Assembly: GCA_003599865.1 (NCBI GenBank)
Contig: QZKS01000039.1
Coordinates: 1-33,545 of the forward strand
Direction of reading: 5' to 3'
DNA length: 33,545 nucleotides
DNA from: Desulfobacteraceae bacterium
GTDB lineage: Bacteria > Desulfobacterota > Desulfobacteria > Desulfobacterales > SURF-7
The position numbers were made by a program, and so were the translations under genes. Positions 11,461 through 19,787 of this stretch are shown piece by piece. Numbering within the stretch: position 1 is the stretch's first letter; the number at the start of each line of letters is the position of its first letter. A model generated the notes under the pieces. That model saw only the letters and a program-made list of their open reading frames with translations. It had not been told where the DNA came from and made no database searches.

Positions 11461-11725
11461 CCCGTTCTTTCAGTTCTTTTCCGCATTTGAAAAAAGGCAA
11501 TTTTTTGGGTTGTATGGTAACCTTGGCTCCGGTTTTTGGATTTCGGCCGGTATAACTTTTATAGTTTTTTACAAAAAAGCTGCACAGCCCTCTGATTTCA
11601 ACCCGTTCACCCTTTGCCATGGCATCGGCCATGGATCCGAAAAAAATCTGAATCACTTTTGCCGCATCTGATTTTGAAATATTGGCTTCATTCTTCAAAG
11701 CAGAGATCAACTCCAATTTGTTCAT
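11450..11725 (-). CDS. HU/IHF-family DNA-binding protein
   Basis: This 91-residue protein has the complete HU/IHF fold: N-terminal helices (MNKLELISALKNEANISKSDAAKVIQIFF), the GERVEIRGLCSFFVKNY strand region and the GRNPKTGAKVTIQPKK arm that inserts into the minor groove. It bends DNA as a homo- or heterodimer. IHF-like features (RNPKTG, the EIRG strand) do not by themselves separate HU from IHF-beta. It has a very strong ribosome binding site (AAGGAGG at 11730-11736) and probably its own promoter in the 82 bp upstream. Its stop overlaps the start of holB. A nucleoid protein directly upstream of a clamp-loader gene suggests a replication/chromosome operon. Confidence 0.94.
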   Translation of the reverse strand: MNKLELISALKNEANISKSDAAKVIQIFFGSMADAMAKGERVEIRGLCSFFVKNYKSYTGRNPKTGAKVTIQPKKLPFFKCGKELKERVDY

Positions 11726-11729
11726 ATAT

Positions 11730-11736
11730 CCTCCTT
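11730..11736 (-). promoter_or_regulatory. Strong ribosome binding site of the HU-like gene
   Basis: On the minus strand the sequence is AAGGAGG, a near-perfect anti-16S match, four bases upstream of the ATG at 11725. It fixes the start of the HU-like gene. Confidence 0.85.
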
Positions 11737-11773
11737 ATAATGGCAATCGAATATCACGTGCATGTAAGATTCA

Positions 11774-11803
11774 TTAATAAAACATAACCCAATGACAAGT
11801 CAA
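11774..11803 (-). promoter_or_regulatory. Candidate sigma-70-type promoter for HU-holB-ricT-metG
   Basis: On the minus strand a TTGACT (-35, 11798-11803) is followed after 18 bases by TATTAA (-10, 11774-11779). It sits in the 82 bp gap between the NusG-like gene and the HU-like gene. The -35 is good and the -10 is moderate. It would give a leader of roughly 40 bases. Confidence 0.45.
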
Positions 11804-11807
11804 GTAG

Positions 11808-12335
11808 TTATGAAAAAAACCGGGAGACCGGCTCAACATCGTCCTCATCCACATTTACGGCAGCGAACTGTCCCAGTGCATCAATATTGACAACAACCCG
11901 CCCCTGGCCCCTGTATTGGACGAATTGTCCAGTTATACCAGTAAACGGGCCGTTTACAACAACAATCTTATCACCTTCCTTAAAGCGGGTGCCGGTGATG
12001 ATCTCTTCCCCTCCCAGAACCATAATTTTCAAAGATTCAATGGTCTCTTCAAGCACAGGAAGCGGCCCTCCGGTATTCCCGATAAACCTGACCACTCCTG
12101 CGGTCTTCAGAATATCCAGATGCCGGGGTGGATTCAGATCGGTTCGAACAAACAAGTATCCGGGAAAAAGGGGAACCTGTATCATCAGCTTCCGGTCCCG
12201 CCTTTTGCTTTTCACCTTAATTTTGGGCAAAAACGCTTCGAAAGATTTCTTTTCCAGTCCGTCCCTTACAACATTCTCAAAGCGGCTCTTGGTATGCAAC
12301 ACATACCAGGCTGGTATCAGTAAATCAGAACTCAT
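11808..12335 (-). CDS. NusG-family transcription elongation/antitermination paralogue
   Basis: This 175-residue protein has a NusG N-terminal domain (about residues 7-110, with WYVLHTKSRFE and PLFPGYLFVR) and a KOW domain (about 115-150, GDKIVVVNGPFTGITGQF). Housekeeping nusG normally lies between secE and rplK. This copy sits 6 bp after lptD, and its sequence resembles the specialised RfaH/UpxY/LoaP group that prevents early termination of long envelope-polysaccharide operons. Its natural target is probably an LPS or surface glycan operon, but that is an inference from context. No ops-like recruitment site could be confirmed by eye. The start at 12335 has only a weak ribosome binding site, so translation may be coupled to lptD. 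Confidence 0.88.
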   Translation of the reverse strand: MSSDLLIPAWYVLHTKSRFENVVRDGLEKKSFEAFLPKIKVKSKRRDRKLMIQVPLFPGYLFVRTDLNPPRHLDILKTAGVVRFIGNTGGPLPVLEETIESLKIMVLGGEEIITGTRFKEGDKIVVVNGPFTGITGQFVQYRGQGRVVVNIDALGQFAAVNVDEDDVEPVSRFFS

Positions 12336-12341
12336 CTTATA

Positions 12342-14774
12342 TCATCGATTCATCTTTAAATTGTTTTCATCGTCGGGCCGTACGGAACGCCCAAAGCCAC
12401 CCAGCCCGAAAAGGCTTACCATTATGGAATATTTTATATTATCCTGGTTCTTTGAGATGCCGAAGTCGGCTGACCAGCATCCGGTCTTATAGAGCAGACT
12501 TGCTCTGGTTTCAATATATTTTTTTTCGACCAGGTCTCTATCCAGGTTAAGATATAGTGAAAACTGTTCCGTCAACACCAATGTTGAGTTGATATTCAAG
12601 GATTCGGTTGAGTTTCTGTTCAAACGATATCCGATATTGAATTGATCTCCCCGATTATCAATGAGCTCGATACCGATATTTCTTCTGGTCAGACGATTCA
12701 GATATGGATTCCATGCACCATCGGTATTCAATGAAACATAACGCCAAAGACTGAAGTTCAGCCTCCCGGTAACGGCAGAGAAAGGTTGCGGGTCCGATAC
12801 GTTCCGCTGATTGATATCATAGCTTTGGGATAATTCAAAGCGACAGAATTCCTTGTAGGCATATTCCGGCATGGCCTCTTCTTCCGTCTGCCCCGGTGTA
12901 TTGACCTGAAACCTTGAGGTAAATGTATTCACCAGCGAATAGGTGATCAGATGCGATCCGCCCAGCCTGTCGATGTAATCGAATACCGGGTATTCGGATT
13001 GATCCCAGTTCGGTCTATATTCATACACTACCTGCGGGGTAATGGCGTGCCGAAACCGTTCTACACTCTTCCAGCCCGGGCTATAGACACGATAGACCTC
13101 GGTAGACAGATCCAGCGTGAGATCATAAATTTCACGATTGAATGAAGTTTCAAGGTTTTCTTCATCGAATAAGGAGTCCGGAGACCCGCCGTTGTAGTCG
13201 GTCACATACCACAGAGTTTCCCGCACGCCGATAGACGGCTCAAATGAAAAATAATTTTTATACCGCATGGGCACATAAAAACGCGGATAAATATCCGTAC
13301 GATCACCACGTACACCATCAATCCGGTAAAAAAAGGCGGCCTGTGTGTCAAAACTCCAATAAAGCCATGACCGGTCCCACGCTTCCTGCTTGGAACCATT
13401 TAACTGAATTAACGGAAGCCGTTGGACCGTATTATCTGTTTGAGAAATATCCTGGATGAAATCTTCCGTTTCCGTTGTTCCTTCAACCAAAGCCTTTCCT
13501 TGGCGCTTCAACAGGTCATCCATCCACCTGCCTTCAACGCTCAAGCTGTATCGGTCCCAGCTTTTTCCGACAATTATTGTGTTTGTACGGGTTGTATCCG
13601 TATAATCATCAAGACCTCGTCCAAAATCTTTTTCATAATACCCTGCGGATTCATCAAATCCTGAATACCCATCACGAAATTCCGTCAGATAATCCTGATC
13701 GCTGACGACATCCAGGTCCAGCTTTCCAATGAACTGATACGGCATCAACCTTGTATCTTTCATCCGAAACCAATACCGTTCTGAATTAGTCCTCAGAATT
13801 TCAGACTTAACCTTGGAGCCCTGCAGCTTGACCGCATCATCATCATATCCCCATTGAACGCTTGAATCCTCTGTCCCGTCGTCTATCTTGTCATCCTTCA
13901 GATAATCCAGCATGACTGTGCCCTTTGAGGCACTGTTGATTACATAACGGTATTCCGTCCCGATCTTCTCACCCCGCTCTCCCATATGATCCCAGTAAAA
14001 GGTTGCGTCCGCCTGGTCGTTGATTGCCCAGAAATAAGGCTGCTCATACTCCGTACCCAACCGGTCCGAAAAAGAAAACCGCGGAGCCAGAAAGCCGGAC
14101 TGCCGTTTCTTCTTTGCCGGAAAAAACAAAAAAGGGCTGTAAATAACCGGTACTTCCCTGGCCCATAAGGTAGCATGCGTTACCGTTCCATATCCTTCAA
14201 TGGTCACTTCAGCCTCTGTTCCGGAAACCTTCCAGTCAGGCCGGTCGCCTTCGCAGGTTGTTACAACGGCATTTTCCGCGATATAGGTTCTTTCCCCTGT
14301 TTTTTGAATTTTATCCCCCCATATCCGATAATGACCTTCCCGGATAAACACGGTCCCCTGATAGGCGACACCGGTCTGGTTTTCCAGATCCAGGGTCATG
14401 CGTTCTCCCCGCAGAACATCTTCTCCGGCCGTCAAAATGACATTCCCCAGCGCATAGGCCTTTTTATTCTTTCTGTCATACCGGACATACTCGGCATTAA
14501 TTTTCTGTTCTTTTCCAATGATGACTACATCCCCCTCGGCGACATACTGATCATCCTGCCGGGAGAATTCGATTTTATCCGCAGTAATATGCCATGAATC
14601 CTGTGATTTGTCTTGGATACTGCCGAGGTTTGCAGGACCTGCCGATTGAGCGGTTGGCACACAGAAAAAGATGGCAATACAAAGCAGGTGCAGGATCTTT
14701 CTTTTCCCCGGAAAAGAACCCTGGTTTTTCAAAATAAATAAATGATATTTAGATGTTATATTTTTATAGGGCAT
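12342..14774 (-). CDS. lptD: LPS assembly outer-membrane protein LptD
   Basis: This 810-residue protein has an N-terminal signal peptide (charged KRK at 24-26, hydrophobic core 28-40, probable cleavage after AQSA near 45). An LptA/OstA-like periplasmic domain follows, with repeated strands such as YVAEGDVVIIGKEQKINAEYVRYDRKNKKAYALGN, shown only in part here. The remainder, from about residue 215, is a long beta-barrel with aromatic/hydrophobic alternation (FLAPRFSFSDRLG, YEQPYFWAIN). LptD with LptE inserts LPS into the outer leaflet. It is of typical length. Few cysteines are present and the E. coli disulfide pattern is not obvious. The ATG at 14774 lacks a clear ribosome binding site, and a later start close to the signal peptide is possible. 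The NusG-like gene follows after 6 bp. Confidence 0.93.
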   Translation of the reverse strand: MPYKNITSKYHLFILKNQGSFPGKRKILHLLCIAIFFCVPTAQSAGPANLGSIQDKSQDSWHITADKIEFSRQDDQYVAEGDVVIIGKEQKINAEYVRYDRKNKKAYALGNVILTAGEDVLRGERMTLDLENQTGVAYQGTVFIREGHYRIWGDKIQKTGERTYIAENAVVTTCEGDRPDWKVSGTEAEVTIEGYGTVTHATLWAREVPVIYSPFLFFPAKKKRQSGFLAPRFSFSDRLGTEYEQPYFWAINDQADATFYWDHMGERGEKIGTEYRYVINSASKGTVMLDYLKDDKIDDGTEDSSVQWGYDDDAVKLQGSKVKSEILRTNSERYWFRMKDTRLMPYQFIGKLDLDVVSDQDYLTEFRDGYSGFDESAGYYEKDFGRGLDDYTDTTRTNTIIVGKSWDRYSLSVEGRWMDDLLKRQGKALVEGTTETEDFIQDISQTDNTVQRLPLIQLNGSKQEAWDRSWLYWSFDTQAAFFYRIDGVRGDRTDIYPRFYVPMRYKNYFSFEPSIGVRETLWYVTDYNGGSPDSLFDEENLETSFNREIYDLTLDLSTEVYRVYSPGWKSVERFRHAITPQVVYEYRPNWDQSEYPVFDYIDRLGGSHLITYSLVNTFTSRFQVNTPGQTEEEAMPEYAYKEFCRFELSQSYDINQRNVSDPQPFSAVTGRLNFSLWRYVSLNTDGAWNPYLNRLTRRNIGIELIDNRGDQFNIGYRLNRNSTESLNINSTLVLTEQFSLYLNLDRDLVEKKYIETRASLLYKTGCWSADFGISKNQDNIKYSIMVSLFGLGGFGRSVRPDDENNLKMNR

Positions 14775-15122
14775 AAAGCCGACTTATATGAATACCATCA
14801 TCGTGTTCAAACCTTCCCCCAAAAGTCAAGCGGGTCACAACGGAAAAAACAATTCCCGGCAACCGGAGGATTTCCAAAGAATATTGAATTTAATAAAAAA
14901 AGCTCTTTCCCTTCCATACGGTCAAACTTCTTTCCTATAACAAAGTTCGTGGAGAATGGCTAAGAAAAATAAATCACAAAAACAAAAAGATTGTTTGCGT
15001 CAAAAAATATAGGCATTCCGCTCTTCTTGTAATTCCGGATTGAGTATGGTAGACCCGCACTGATCCGGATGAACTGAAGAATAACAATACTGATTTTCCG
15101 ATGGCGAGCGTTTTTCCCGGTT
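14775..15122. other. 348-bp divergent intergenic region between lptD and mobB
   Basis: No convincing gene was found. The region must hold the promoters for lptD (minus) and mobB (plus). It contains an extracytoplasmic-sigma-like promoter candidate facing lptD. It also holds an 18-codon, lysine- and glutamine-rich frame at 14956-15012, whose ribosome site is too close to its ATG to be persuasive. I saw no tRNA, riboswitch or strong terminator fold. Confidence 0.5.
14922..14948 (-). promoter_or_regulatory. Sigma-E-like promoter candidate facing lptD
   Basis: On the minus strand GAACTT (14943-14948) is followed after 15 bases by GTTTGA (14922-14927). This resembles the sigma-E pattern GGAACTT, about 15 bases, GTCTGA/GTCAAA. 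E. coli lptD is under sigma-E control. It would give a leader of about 140 bases. The motif is short and could be chance. Confidence 0.25.
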
Positions 15123-15650
15123 ATGAGAATAATCCATATTATTGGTCGACAAAAGAACGGCAAAACCACCTTGATCGTTGATCTGATCAGCGAATTCATA
15201 AAACGCGGTATCCGTGTCGGGACGCTGAAACACAGTAGTCATTCCCACGAGCTTGACAAGCCGGGAAAGGACTCCTATCTGCATCGCATCGCCGGTGCAT
15301 GCCCGGCGGCAATTGCCACAAAAGATCTGATGGCGGTATACCTTCCGAAAAAACCAGGAGCGAACCCATTTGACCAGCTGGAAATCCTGTTTGACAAAAC
15401 AGATCTGATCCTTGTGGAAGGTTATATCAGCGGACCGGGGAAAAAAATTGAAGTCTGGAGGAAGTCGGTTGGAACAGCTCCGCTTTTCATGGAGCGAAAT
15501 GACATTGAGGCTGTGATTACCAATGATGTTATTGCGACAACACTGCCGGTCTGGCCGAGAAAAGATATTGCCGATATCGCAGACAACATCATGAAACTGG
15601 TATCCATGCAGCAACTCATGAAAAACGATTTGCAGGGAGTCAAGTCATGA
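15123..15650 (+). CDS. mobB: MobB, molybdopterin-guanine dinucleotide biosynthesis adaptor protein
   Basis: This 175-residue P-loop GTP-binding protein of the MobB family has the Walker A GRQKNGKTT at residues 8-16, the TLKHSSHSHELD region and LILVEGY as the Walker B area. MobB helps MobA attach GMP to molybdopterin, which supports molybdenum or tungsten enzymes such as formate dehydrogenases. That fits an anaerobe. The ATG at 15123 has no clear ribosome binding site. Its stop overlaps the start of the following cupin gene by four bases (ATGA), so the pair is probably translated together. No mobA or moe gene is in the window. Confidence 0.88.
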   Translation: MRIIHIIGRQKNGKTTLIVDLISEFIKRGIRVGTLKHSSHSHELDKPGKDSYLHRIAGACPAAIATKDLMAVYLPKKPGANPFDQLEILFDKTDLILVEGYISGPGKKIEVWRKSVGTAPLFMERNDIEAVITNDVIATTLPVWPRKDIADIADNIMKLVSMQQLMKNDLQGVKS

Positions 15651-15997
15651 TCATAAAACATTATACGCAAATCAAGGCGGCACGGTTTGACGGAGATCTT
15701 GTTAAAGGTGTTGATGGACGGGTATTGATCGGAAAAGCGGATGGAGCGAAAAACTTCTGCATGAGAATGTTTGAGCTGGCCCCGGAAGGATTTTCCCCCA
15801 GACACTCCCATGAATGGGAACATGAAATTTTTGTCTATTCCGGTTCCGGAGCGGTATTCAAGGACGGAGACTGGGTCTCCCTGAAACCGGGCAATGCGGT
15901 GTTCATTCCCGGGAATGAAGAGCATCAGATGAAAAATACAGGCGAGATGCCTTTTGTATTCGTCTGCCTGATTCCCGACGGACCTCCGGAATTGTAG
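15647..15997 (+). CDS. Cupin-domain protein
   Basis: This is a 116-residue single-domain cupin. The first cupin motif is PRHSHEWEHEIFVYSGSG, with His53, His55, Glu60 and probably His59 as metal-ligand candidates. The second motif includes PGNAVFIPGNEEHQ with His93. Small cupins bind a divalent metal and serve as isomerases, dioxygenases or sensors, so the substrate cannot be told from sequence. The start overlaps the mobB stop and has GGGAG seven bases upstream, showing co-expression with mobB. A role linked to molybdenum-cofactor handling is only suggested by this context. Confidence 0.88.
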   Translation: MIIKHYTQIKAARFDGDLVKGVDGRVLIGKADGAKNFCMRMFELAPEGFSPRHSHEWEHEIFVYSGSGAVFKDGDWVSLKPGNAVFIPGNEEHQMKNTGEMPFVFVCLIPDGPPEL

Positions 15998-16074
15998 TCG
16001 GTTGGCCGGTTGCCGGTTTGGACGGTGGAAGAAATAGGTATGCATTCCGGCTATGCCGGGTTAGGAATAGCGTA

Positions 16075-16611
16075 ATGAGTGATTTGAAAGAGCAGATGGG
16101 AGAAAAGGTTCACACCCGCCATATCGAGATCGCAACCTATGAATGCAAAGAAGGTGGCATTATTGTCCAGGCCGAACTGAAAGACAACCGGTTACAGCCC
16201 TATTATAAATTCAATGGAGAAAAATCCTCCCCCCACCTGGTCCACCACATGATCATCCGGATGCATGTATACGGTCCGACGCTGTTGATCAAGGCGATTG
16301 AGGCTGAAATGCCGGGAATTCCCCGTGAGGACTGTATTCAAACCCGAAAAAGCCTTGATATTGTTACAGGGATGAGCATTGCACCGGGTTTTACGGCAAA
16401 AATCAAACAGACATTGGGCGGGGCCAATGGATGTTCCCATCTGACCACTTTGCTGCTTGCCATGGCACCGGCCGCCGTTCAGGGTTACTGGGCCCATTTT
16501 GCCCGCAAACCCTTGCCAAAGAAGCTCTCGCCTGATATCATGAACCAGTATCTGATCGATACCTGCTGGGTGTGGAGAAAGGACGGCAAGCTTGCCAAGG
16601 AATTTCTATAA
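16075..16611 (+). CDS. DUF2889-like protein
   Basis: This 178-residue protein of unknown function resembles the DUF2889 family. The key stretch is GGANGCSHLTTLLLAMAPAA followed by an aromatic VQGYW, typical of the family's C-terminal half. No enzyme motif or membrane segment is visible. I chose the ATG at 16075, preceded by TTAGGA at about nine bases. An upstream in-frame TTG at 16018 would add 19 residues that do not look conserved. It lies 77 bp after the cupin gene and 12 bp before the small membrane protein gene. Confidence 0.75.
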   Translation: MSDLKEQMGEKVHTRHIEIATYECKEGGIIVQAELKDNRLQPYYKFNGEKSSPHLVHHMIIRMHVYGPTLLIKAIEAEMPGIPREDCIQTRKSLDIVTGMSIAPGFTAKIKQTLGGANGCSHLTTLLLAMAPAAVQGYWAHFARKPLPKKLSPDIMNQYLIDTCWVWRKDGKLAKEFL

Positions 16612-16623
16612 TAAGGAGAAGCA

Positions 16624-16845
16624 ATGAGGCCGACAAAGGAAATGATTCTGGAAACCAAACAACTCGTCAATGAAACCGACCGGACGATCAAGCAGATCAT
16701 CAAGGAAAACGATCTTGAACTGCACACCATCCGAAACAAGGAAGAGGATGAAAAAACCATCCATATGATTCTCGTTTATGGTATTGCCATCATCATCGTC
16801 CTTATTCTGTCGTATCAGGCATACCGCTTCTTTTTTTCCGAATGA
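16624..16845 (+). CDS. Small coiled-coil protein with C-terminal membrane anchor
   Basis: This 73-residue protein has a charged helical segment (about residues 1-47, rich in K, E, T and heptad-like hydrophobics), one strong C-terminal membrane segment (about 48-68, HMILVYGIAIIIVLILSYQA) and a short tail. There is no homologue I recognise. The ribosome binding site AAGGAG lies five bases before the ATG. The stop overlaps the next gene's start (ATGA at 16842-16845), so it is co-translated with the GT-B-like gene and may anchor or scaffold it at the membrane. That last point is inference. Confidence 0.8.
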   Translation: MRPTKEMILETKQLVNETDRTIKQIIKENDLELHTIRNKEEDEKTIHMILVYGIAIIIVLILSYQAYRFFFSE

Positions 16846-17930
16846 CGACCTCCGGACCCCGTATCGCCTGTTTTGTTTCTTCCCACGGTTTCGGGCATGC
16901 GGCCCGCGCTTCAGCGATTATGGAAGCCGTGACGGACAAGAATCCATCGACCGGCTTTGATATCTTCACGACAACCCCTGAATGGTTTTTTCAGGAATCG
17001 TTATCCCAAACATTTTCCTACCATTTTGTACAAACAGATGTCGGTCTGGCTCAGACAACGCCCTTTCATACGGACCTGATCCTGACCATGGAACAGTTGA
17101 ACCGGTTTTATCCGTTTCAGGACCGGCTTGTTTCAGGGCTGGTCCGCCGGTTGAAAGACAATGAAATCACGATGGTGATCTGTGATATTTCTCCTCTTGG
17201 AATTGAAACGGCAAGACAGGCCGGTATCCCGTCCGTACTCATTGAAAACTTCACCTGGGACTGGATTTATGAAGAATACGAAAGATCCTTTCCACCGATC
17301 AAAACGCACATTCAATATCTGAAAACCCTGTTTCAAAGCGCTGATTTTCATATCCAGACAGAACCGGTCGGCTTCCGGCAGAATGCAGACCTGACCGCCA
17401 TGCCGGCCGGCAGAAAGCCCAAAAACACCCGGGCTGTAATCAGAAACCGGCTGGGTATTCAACCGGATGATAACATGATTCTGATCACGACCGGCGGGAT
17501 CAAACAACAGCTCGACTTTTCAGAAAAACTGAAAAAACAGAAAAAAATCACATTCGTGATTCCGGGAGGCGGCAACCATTTTGAAATTTCAGGCAATATC
17601 ATCCGGTTTTCCCACCATTCCGAATTTTACCACCCGGACCTGGTCAATGCGGCGGATGCCGTTGTCGGGAAAGCCGGTTACAGCACCATTGCGGAAGCAT
17701 ACCATGCACGCATACCATTCGGATATGTTTCCAGGCCGGATTTCCGGGAATCGGACAGGCTGGCGGAGTTTATTCAACAGGAAATGACCGGCCTGCCCAT
17801 TCCGGAACCCGAATTTCAGGACGGATCATGGGTTGACCGGATAGAAGAACTTCTTGCCCTGACGGTTTCCAGGCAGACCGCTCCAAACGGAGCGGATACC
17901 ATTGCCGACTTTCTTCTTCGTCTAATCTAA
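16842..17930 (+). CDS. GT-B-fold glycosyltransferase-like protein
   Basis: This 362-residue protein has a GT-B fold resembling MurG/UDP-glycosyltransferases and the N-terminal part of some arabinokinase-like proteins. The N-terminal loop [14 protein letters not shown] (10-23) and the C-terminal donor-site pattern [22 protein letters not shown] are the main evidence. Such enzymes move a sugar from an NDP-sugar to a lipid or small acceptor at the cytoplasmic membrane face. No acceptor can be assigned. Its start overlaps the stop of the small membrane-anchor gene by four bases. Its own stop overlaps, tail to tail, the end of pgi by four bases, so no terminator separates the two. Confidence 0.8.
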   Translation: MTTSGPRIACFVSSHGFGHAARASAIMEAVTDKNPSTGFDIFTTTPEWFFQESLSQTFSYHFVQTDVGLAQTTPFHTDLILTMEQLNRFYPFQDRLVSGLVRRLKDNEITMVICDISPLGIETARQAGIPSVLIENFTWDWIYEEYERSFPPIKTHIQYLKTLFQSADFHIQTEPVGFRQNADLTAMPAGRKPKNTRAVIRNRLGIQPDDNMILITTGGIKQQLDFSEKLKKQKKITFVIPGGGNHFEISGNIIRFSHHSEFYHPDLVNAADAVVGKAGYSTIAEAYHARIPFGYVSRPDFRESDRLAEFIQQEMTGLPIPEPEFQDGSWVDRIEELLALTVSRQTAPNGADTIADFLLRLI

Positions 17931-19588
17931 TCCGCTTCCCTCCTCATCTGCTTGTACATGTTGATCAGACGGTTGGTGGAAGAATCATGCGACCGGATTT
18001 CCCCGTCATCCTCCAGTTCCGGTAAAATTTTGCCGGCCAGTTGTTTGCCCAGCTCAACTCCCCATTGGTCAAAACTGTATATGTTCCAGATAATGCCCTG
18101 GACAAAAATTTTGTGCTCATACATGGCAATCAGGCTGCCGAGAGTTTCCGGCGTCAGTTTTTTGTATAATATGGAATTGGTGGGCTTGTTTCCCGGAAAA
18201 ACCTTGTAAGGCAAAAGCCTGTTGATCTCATCCTCCGGCAGGCCCGATGCGCTCAGCTCCTTCCAGACCTCGTCCCTGGTTTTCCCGTTCATCAGGGCCT
18301 CTGTCTGCGCAAAAAAATTGGAAAGAAGCATATGGTGATGGTTTGACAGAGCATGCAGGGGCTTTGCCGGCGCCAGAAAGTCGGCAGGTATCATTTTTGT
18401 TCCCTGATGAATCAATTGATAAAAAGCGTGCTGGCCATTGGTTCCCGGCTCTCCCCAGATGATGGGTCCGGTCTGATAGGTGACCGCCCTTCCCTGCCGG
18501 TCCGCATTCTTTCCATTGCTTTCCATATCTCCCTGCTGCAGATAGGCAGGCAACCTGTGCAGATATTGATCATAGGGCAGGATGGCCTGGGTTTCCGCCT
18601 GGAAAAAATTATTGTACCAGATGCCGATCAAGGCAAGTACTACCGGGATATTCTGCCGGAACGGCTCCTTCCGGAAATGTTCGTCCATGTCCCGGGCCCC
18701 CCTGAGCAGGCGGGAAAAATTCTCATATCCCACATAGCACGCAATGGACAATCCAATGGCGGACCACAAGGAATACCGTCCTCCGACAAAATCCCAGAAC
18801 CGGAACATATTGGCCGTATCAATCCCGAATCCGGCAACCTTTTCCGAATTGGTCGAAATGGCGACAAAATGTCCGGCGATCGCCGCCTCATTCCGGGATT
18901 TATCCAGAAACCACTTTTTGGCGGTTTGCGCATTGGTGATGGTTTCCTGGGTAGTAAAGGTCTTTGAGGCGATAATAAAAAGCGTGGTTTCCGCATCCAG
19001 GTTTTTCAGGGTTTCCGTGATGTGAGCTCCATCAATATTCGATACAAAATGAACGGAAAGCCTGTCACTTGCATAATGCTTCAACGCTTCGCATACCATG
19101 ACCGGTCCCAGATCCGATCCGCCGATTCCGATATTCACAATATCGGTGATGGGTCTGCCGGTGTATCCCTTCCAGACACCGGACCGGACCTGCTCTGAAA
19201 ACCGCTCCATCTGCTCAAGCACGGCATTCACTTCCGGCATCACATCCTGGCTTTCAAACAGAACGGGCCTGTCTGTTCGATTCCGAAGAGCAATATGAAG
19301 CACCGCCCGGTTTTCGGTTTCATTGATTTTTTCACCGGCAAACATCTTTTCCACAGCGTCTTTCAAATCTGTTTCCGCTGCCAGTCCCATCAGCAGATCC
19401 ATGGTTTCATCGGTGATGATGTTTTTGGAGTAGTCCAGAAAAATCTCCTGAAATTGGATCGAATAACGGACTGACCGTTCCGGATCTTTTTCAAACAGAT
19501 CTTTCATGTGAATGGCGGAGATCTGCTCGAAGTGTGTCCTGAGATTGTCCCAGCTCTTTGTTTTGGAAGGATTCATTTTTTTCAGCAT
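17927..19588 (-). CDS. pgi: Glucose-6-phosphate isomerase
   Basis: This 553-residue enzyme interconverts glucose-6-phosphate and fructose-6-phosphate. The SIS-domain signatures are present: [26 protein letters not shown]. So are the catalytic region [10 protein letters not shown] (the Glu base), the [15 protein letters not shown] block with the ring-opening His, and GKQLAGK near the C-terminus. It is of typical length for the E. coli-type enzyme. The ATG at 19588 follows GGGAG by six bases. It is a single gene, convergent with the GT-B gene (four-base overlap at the stops). Its upstream region carries a 16-base tandem repeat. Confidence 0.97.
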   Translation of the reverse strand: MLKKMNPSKTKSWDNLRTHFEQISAIHMKDLFEKDPERSVRYSIQFQEIFLDYSKNIITDETMDLLMGLAAETDLKDAVEKMFAGEKINETENRAVLHIALRNRTDRPVLFESQDVMPEVNAVLEQMERFSEQVRSGVWKGYTGRPITDIVNIGIGGSDLGPVMVCEALKHYASDRLSVHFVSNIDGAHITETLKNLDAETTLFIIASKTFTTQETITNAQTAKKWFLDKSRNEAAIAGHFVAISTNSEKVAGFGIDTANMFRFWDFVGGRYSLWSAIGLSIACYVGYENFSRLLRGARDMDEHFRKEPFRQNIPVVLALIGIWYNNFFQAETQAILPYDQYLHRLPAYLQQGDMESNGKNADRQGRAVTYQTGPIIWGEPGTNGQHAFYQLIHQGTKMIPADFLAPAKPLHALSNHHHMLLSNFFAQTEALMNGKTRDEVWKELSASGLPEDEINRLLPYKVFPGNKPTNSILYKKLTPETLGSLIAMYEHKIFVQGIIWNIYSFDQWGVELGKQLAGKILPELEDDGEIRSHDSSTNRLINMYKQMRREAD

Positions 19589-19605
19589 TGACGTCTCCCA
19601 TCAAT

Positions 19606-19637
19606 CAGATTTGTCATATGGCAGATTTGTCATATGG
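19606..19637. repeat. Perfect 16-bp tandem repeat upstream of pgi
   Basis: Two adjacent identical copies of CAGATTTGTCATATGG lie at 19606-19621 and 19622-19637, in the 199-bp region between the divergently transcribed pgi and the lipid kinase gene. Each copy includes the palindrome CATATG. It begins 18 bases upstream of the pgi start codon, where it would lie in the leader or over the promoter. It could be a recent slippage duplication or a pair of operators. Confidence 0.85.
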
Positions 19638-19787
19638 TTTGATTGTTACGGATAATGGATTTACGGAAAGAAGCAATGAAACGGATCATTGTTTGCACCT
19701 TAACCAAAATACTGCTATTTTTCAATCCATAGTGATAAAAAAAGCCATCCTATTTCAATGGAAAAATCATAACCGGGCATTTTGTCC

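Noticed and set aside
14811-14821. T-loop-like GTTCAAACC as a tRNA hint
   Set aside because: No matching acceptor, D-arm or anticodon arm could be built around it.
14956-15012. 18-codon lysine/glutamine-rich ORF in the lptD-mobB gap
   Set aside because: GGAG lies only one base from the ATG, the sequence is low complexity, and it has no neighbour in frame, so chance is the simpler explanation.
15000-15614. 204-codon minus-strand frame opposite mobB
   Set aside because: It is antisense to mobB, whose P-loop and overlap with the cupin show it to be the real gene.
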